NCBI GenBank assembly: GCA_003508835.1
Contig: PUFA01000082.1
Span: forward strand, 1,488,001-1,552,000
Direction of reading: 5' to 3'
DNA from: Eonycteris spelaea
Lineage: Eukaryota > Chordata > Mammalia > Chiroptera > Pteropodidae
Length of the DNA: 64,000 bases
A program made the translations under genes and the position numbers. The notes under the pieces are model-generated. The model was not told where the DNA came from. It saw only the letters and a program-made list of their open reading frames with translations, and made no database searches. Numbering within the stretch: position 1 is the stretch's first letter; the number at the start of each line of letters is the position of its first letter. Of this stretch, positions 58,871 to 64,000 are shown piece by piece.

Positions 58871-61800
58871 AACATAGAAAATGAGGAGCTACTAGGCTCT
58901 GGAGGCCGAGAACCAGGCCTCCAAGGATCTAGGCTTCCGGAACCGCCCGGTGGACAGTGTGTTTCAGTTGCCATGGTCTCACAGACTGCACCAACTGGTT
59001 TCATTCTTGTGTCATAAGATGCAGTGTTCCTGGAGAGAGACTGTGATTGCCTGGTTTGGGTAATTTGCTCACCCTTTGGCCGTGTGTGTGTGTGTACGTG
59101 TGTGCGCACATGTGTGATTGCGATTGCTCTCGGCTCAGTCGCACAGAGACCATGTGGAGTGGAGGAGTCACGATGAGAGTTGAGGTACTTTTAATTAACA
59201 AAAGGGCAAGACAGGGAGGGAGATGCCCACTGCGGGCAATTAAAATTAAATAAATTCTTGGAATTAATCACCGCAGTTCCATGAATTACTGCGAACTCCG
59301 AGGGACTTGGGCTTTCTTGTCGCTTTAACACCTTGTGGCTTGCTAGGACGCAGACCAGTGGTCGGCTCTCTTTGGTTTCATGCTTTCATTGAAAATGATG
59401 CGTCAGAATTAAAGTTTTGAATTGAAAAAAATATATGCTGCTTCCCCTTTAAAGGTGATCAATTCAGAATCAAATGTATTTTTCTGATGTCAGTGAGTAG
59501 GAACGGAAGTCTTTGTACCTGTGTGGTGTCAAGGGCAGCCACCCTTGAGAGAAGGCGTGATAGAGCAGAATTGGAAAGCGGTGTTTGTGGTCAGCCTCCA
59601 GTAGTAATAGTGCAGCAGGTTGCGGAGTGTGGGGAATTATTCTGTAGGTGTGCAGAGGTGCTGCGCAGATAATATACACTTATTGGAACATCTTTCCCAC
59701 TTATTATTTTTAATCAAAAGCACAATTAGAGTCGAGATGGATGTGAAAGAGCTTTGAGAATGATAACACACTATAATTTAAGATACTAATTTCTCACTTT
59801 TTAAAAATTAAAGACTCAATTTAGACCTTAATGGATGTAAAAGGATTTGGAAACGCTTAAAGTATTATGTTGTTACAGTTGTTTCTGCTGTTCCTTCTTT
59901 TGGTAGTCTTAATACTTGGACATCTTCTCCCATCTTGGACATCTTGGACTGGGCAGTGTAGAAGCATTGGGTTAAAGTGTTTTTTTTTGTGTGTCAGATC
60001 TATTCATGTCTGGTTAGGGTCTTTTAATGAGTAATTTTTGTGACAGAAGTCTCAACCTTTACTTTTAAGTCTCAGCTCTTAATCCAGCTAGTTACTGATT
60101 GGAACACTGGGTTCTAAAGGCTCTTATGTGTCTGCTTTCAAAAATTGTTGCTCAATGTTTTCAAATTCCACTTAAATATTATAGACAGACTTTACTGGGT
60201 TCAGAATTTTCTTATCCTCCTGAATGTTTCTTTTACCAGCTTCTTGCGAAAGACAAAGGGAAGATTAGTTTAAGCATATGAAGCACTTACTCCTGATTTG
60301 TCTGTGTGTATAATTTTCAACCTCTGGCAAGAAAAATCAAGAGTCTTGTGTAGAAAACCCTTCAGTACCATGTTATTGCCCTGCCTGAATGCTTTTCTTT
60401 TATCTTTGGCTGTTAAGAGTATATGTTATCTCCCTAGGGAAACATGTGGCATTATTAATTGACCCCTATGATAAAATAGTAGTGTCGGAGGTCCTTGATG
60501 AGCGACATACTGAGCTGTTATTGTTAGTACTGGGACAATTTTAATATTTGCAAAAAGTTGATCAGTAGCGATGTTACCTTATGCTGAAACTATACAGGAT
60601 TGTCTTTGAGCATAATCAGTTTCTTAAGCTTCAGACGACCCTCTTAGCCACAAAACCAGATGGACAAATTCAGCTCCACTGGTTAGAAGATCAGAACATA
60701 CATCATAAGAAGTTAGCTTACACTGTGTATGAAAACCCTTGTCCGCCAAAGCTGACGTTTTAGGTGGCCAGAGTTACTGCTTACAATTGTTAAGTAATCA
60801 GAAAGTTTCACTACGTGTTAACATTTGTCGGATTAGAGAAGAATGTCTGCAGAAAGTTATACCTGGATTTAATTTATCTGAGTGAAAGAAGTTTAAGGAG
60901 AATGGGTTATGGAAACAGCCAACAACTGGATGAATGTGGTTAAAAAACTCAGGTCACATTTTCCAGTGCTCACCAGTAGTTTGAACCTTCTTCTCTATTG
61001 TTCTTGTTATCTTTTCTCATGAAATTAGAAACTCAGTTTTGTGTTTCCTAAGTAGGAAGTTAATTTCTCTGAATTAATTTTCTGATATCTGAATAATGAA
61101 ATAAATTCTGGAACATTTGAAATGCTTGGAATAAAGCACAACTCTTAGTAAAAGATAGAAAAGCTCACAGTTTGCTTATCTTATTCCGATAGTAGTAATT
61201 TTTAATACGGTGATAAATGAGAATGAAAGTATGGTTTTGTCGCCTTAGCCTTGATTTTTAAGGGATTTGGGAATAAATTAGGTAGGTAGAATTGGGGTGC
61301 TGCCCAGAATCTCTTATAGCTTATTAGAGCATCAGTTCACAGCCTTTTAGGATTTATGGCATTCTGTTTGTGCTTAATTTCGCCTCTCCCTCCTCTTTAC
61401 CATTCTGACGGCTGTGACAGTCAGGACTTGGTTATCAGTGGAAAGCAATGTGCTGATATATGAAGTCCATAAATAATCTCTATAATTCAATTTTATCTAA
61501 TTACGTCAACCTTTAATTTTAACTAATCACTACCAGACCTTTTCCGGACCATTGACAGAATGCAAGATTACAGTACGATGTGGCATAAATTTAAGTTTTT
61601 GATTAGTTAAAATTCATGTTTTGAAAAAGCTTGCAGTATAGTACAATGAATCGTACTTATGTGTATCTTATGTGTATTTATGTGTGAGGAATGTAATAGG
61701 GAAACCATTGTAGGTCCCTTCTAGGCTGAAATGCTTTTCTTTACAGAGGTATATATAGAAGCAATAGTATTTATAAGGTGCTTCAAAATCAGCCTTCTAT

Positions 61801-63570
61801 GAATTTTATGTAATATATTTGTTATAAATAAGTAGAGAAGTCTCAAGTTTGACTGCTGGTTCAGAAATGGCGTATCATTTCTAATTCCGAGGTCTGTGAG
61901 ATATCACATTGTCTTCCCTTTCTTAGCTTTTCGTATGTTTGCAAATAACTGTGGTGTCCGTAGCTGACTGATGATCATAGAAATGGAATCTCCTTGACTG
62001 CCCTTCCCCCGTGTTCAGACAGTGAAGTTCTTTCTCTTTCACATGACACAGAAAGAAGTGCACGCGCTTGGCTTAGAGAACTGACCTGTTTCTCTGGTGT
62101 ATACAAGTCAGCCAAAACTTCTTGGGGGAAATAGGAAAGCTACCAGTAATCACTGGGAGTCAATTTAAGTCAGTTGCTTCAACCTTTTAATTTCAGTCAG
62201 TTATTCTTAAACTTTTTACTACAGTGTTAATGACTAGCAAAACTGGTTTGAGCTAAACCTCCTTTGGTGCTAAGTGAGCTGTAGAGTGGGCCATAGGTGA
62301 GTGTCTGGGGAAGGAGGAGTGCTGTGGAGTCTGGGCTCATCCGCGAATTAGATCATGGAGGGACTTCACAAGTTAAGATGAGGTTTAACTCCGTTCTCTT
62401 CACTTTGTGCCTGTCTGGTCCTAAGTACTGTCTGTTACCTCATGATGCTAATTTGAGAAGTGAATTATCTTGTAGCATAGGAAGAAACTCCAGGTAAGTA
62501 GGGCAATGGAAATCTGGGAGATTTCGGGGAGAAGATAATCAACTGGGATGCAAACTTCAGCTACTAAATTTGTAGTCCAGTGGTTGTAGTCATGGTCACA
62601 CTATTCTCTGTGAAAAATGTTTTGTTTCTTGGCCTCTGTATTGTTTTATGTGTGGAGCTTCAATGTTGAATGAGGGTTAAAACTTTCTGCTTCTTAATTT
62701 TTAATGTAATAATGTGACTGATATTCTTAATGTGATTCTAACTCTGACTTCACATAAACTATATGTATATAGGGACATCTTGAAAGAAGTATATTCTCTC
62801 CAAAAATTCTCTGATCCCTTCTAAACTTAAAAATGCAAAAATAACCACCATCAAAAAATTACTATAATAAGTTGGTTCTAATATAAACTGCTGAGACGTA
62901 ACTGTATTTTGTTTAAGAAGCTACTTTTCCTTTGAATAGGTGAGTCTCTAGAAATCCAGGTGGAAACCTGCAGGTGGAAGGTGACTGCCCACCCACCTGT
63001 GGTGAATGCTTTTCTGCCTCCTTTCTCCTGTTCACCCAATTGGCTGTTACAGAAATTTGAGTCTAGTTTTGATGGGCAAGGTCTTCATACATGTTACTCT
63101 CTTCTGAGGCTCCTACTTCTGGTTGTGGTTTGACTAAGGTTCGCTATTGTGGGCACCAAGTAGCTAAGCTTGATGTACTAGGCTTATGAATAGGAAAAGG
63201 GCTTTGGATTCTAGGAGGAGACTTGGTCAGGAGCAGTCAAACAAATTAAACAGAAGCTGCTGCCTCTGGGGAACGCCGCCCTGAAGCTCTGCTTTCTCCA
63301 GCTGAACGCCCAGGCCAAGGGGAATCGGAAGCAGGGGTTGGAGTGGGAAAAACTGATTTAAGGAGGTGTTGAATTCAAGTGTGGACATGCCATAGATTTG
63401 AAACGTGGAAACGCAGTTGTAGCAGATAGGACACCCCCTTTTTAAACAAAAAGTTTACTACATTATGGATATTAATCCTTTTCTTGTGTGTTATATTTTC
63501 CCAGTTTGTTGGTCTACTTGGATGGTTTGCTTAGAAAGTCTTCCTAATATATTTTTATTTTAAACTTTTT
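58871..63570. other. TULP4 intron 1, mostly unique
   Basis: Contains a (GT)n-like run at 59083-59115 and a segment at 59812-59952 related to 58364-58490. No exon, RNA gene or other repeat recognised. Confidence 0.4.
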
Positions 63571-63574
63571 AAAA

Positions 63575-63850
63575 TAAGCTTTTTATCTTGGAATAATTTT
63601 GGATTTACAGAGAAAGTGCAAAGACGGTGCACAGAGTCCCCATGTACCCTTCAGCCAGCTTCCTCTGAAGTCAGCATGCTGTGTGGCTGCAGGACGTTTG
63701 TCGAGACTGATAGATTAACATTGGCGCATCACTGACTAAACTCTAGACTGCTCACGTTTCACCAGTTCTGCCACTGGTGTCCTTTTCCCAGGGTACCGCC
63801 TTGCATTAGCCGGGGTGGGTTTAAGAGGCCGGACCACGAATGGCTCCATG
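63575..63850 (-). repeat. L1M fragment, antisense
   Basis: 'ggataattttggatttacag'-type start, 'gtccccatgtacccttcagc', 'ctgatagattaacattggcg' and 'gtttcaccagttctgccact'. Confidence 0.75.
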
Positions 63851-64000
63851 TTGTGTGGAGTGGCTGGGCTCACAACACTGCATCTGTGTAGGAGGCGGCA
63901 GTTTTACAGTGCGCAGAGTCCTTTCACAGACATACACGTAATTCATATGGAAAGTGCTCTGGGTCACGTGCCCCTAGCAGGTGTCCGTCTTGGCAGTGGC

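Larger units (their letters stand above)
53920..64000 (+). other. TULP4: TULP4 gene, 5' end (exon 1 and part of intron 1)
   Basis: TULP4 (tubby-like protein 4: WD40 repeats, SOCS box, C-terminal tubby domain) is the next plus-strand gene after GTF2H5 in human. I searched by eye for its first coding exon (protein start MYAAVEHGPV) and found none, so the coding part lies to the right of the window. The start coordinate is an estimate. Confidence 0.7.

Overview
This is vertebrate nuclear DNA: interrupted genes with GT-AG introns, CpG-island promoters and dense old mammalian repeats (L1, L2, MIR, MER5A, MLT1, Tigger). The gene order SERAC1 (minus) - GTF2H5 (plus) - TULP4 (plus) is the order I know from human chromosome 6q25.3. 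No Alu, rodent B1, carnivore CAN, ruminant BovA or horse ERE SINE was seen. A retroposed 5S rRNA copy and an L1 3' end of a type I associate with bats make a bat (possibly a fruit bat, whose 5S-derived SINEs are known) my best guess. The species assignment is inference only.

Region 1-22.6 kb is the 5' part of SERAC1, read leftwards. Five exons are resolved at 9917-10008 (start codon), 6257-6293, 3567-3703, 2448-2537 and 1373-1504. They join in frame into the first 162 codons plus one base, and the gene runs off the left edge. The large first intron (10-22.4 kb) is mostly L2 and antisense L1. The second intron holds an RPL7A processed pseudogene that has grown a minisatellite inside it.

Region 22.15-22.86 kb is a CpG island shared head-to-head by SERAC1 and GTF2H5. 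GTF2H5 follows with a non-coding exon ending at 22691, a short coding exon (23493-23527) and a last coding exon (35119-35299). Together they encode the complete 71-residue TFIIH subunit p8/TTDA.

Region 35.3-53.4 kb holds the GTF2H5 3' UTR, whose end is not resolved, then repeat-rich intergenic DNA. I recognise no protein-coding gene there. At about 53.5-54.4 kb a very GC-rich island marks the TULP4 promoter and untranslated first exon. The rest of the window is TULP4 intron 1; no TULP4 coding exon was found.

The genes do not form a pathway: SERAC1 acts in phospholipid handling at ER-mitochondria contacts, GTF2H5 in transcription and nucleotide-excision repair, TULP4 as a WD40/SOCS/tubby-domain protein. 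I found no convincing new biological system. The most interesting structures are the pseudogene-born minisatellite, the 5S retrocopy with perfect target-site duplication, a GC-shifted SERAC1 exon, and a duplicated E-box plus GGC tracts at the TULP4 start. Repeat boundaries are by eye and approximate.
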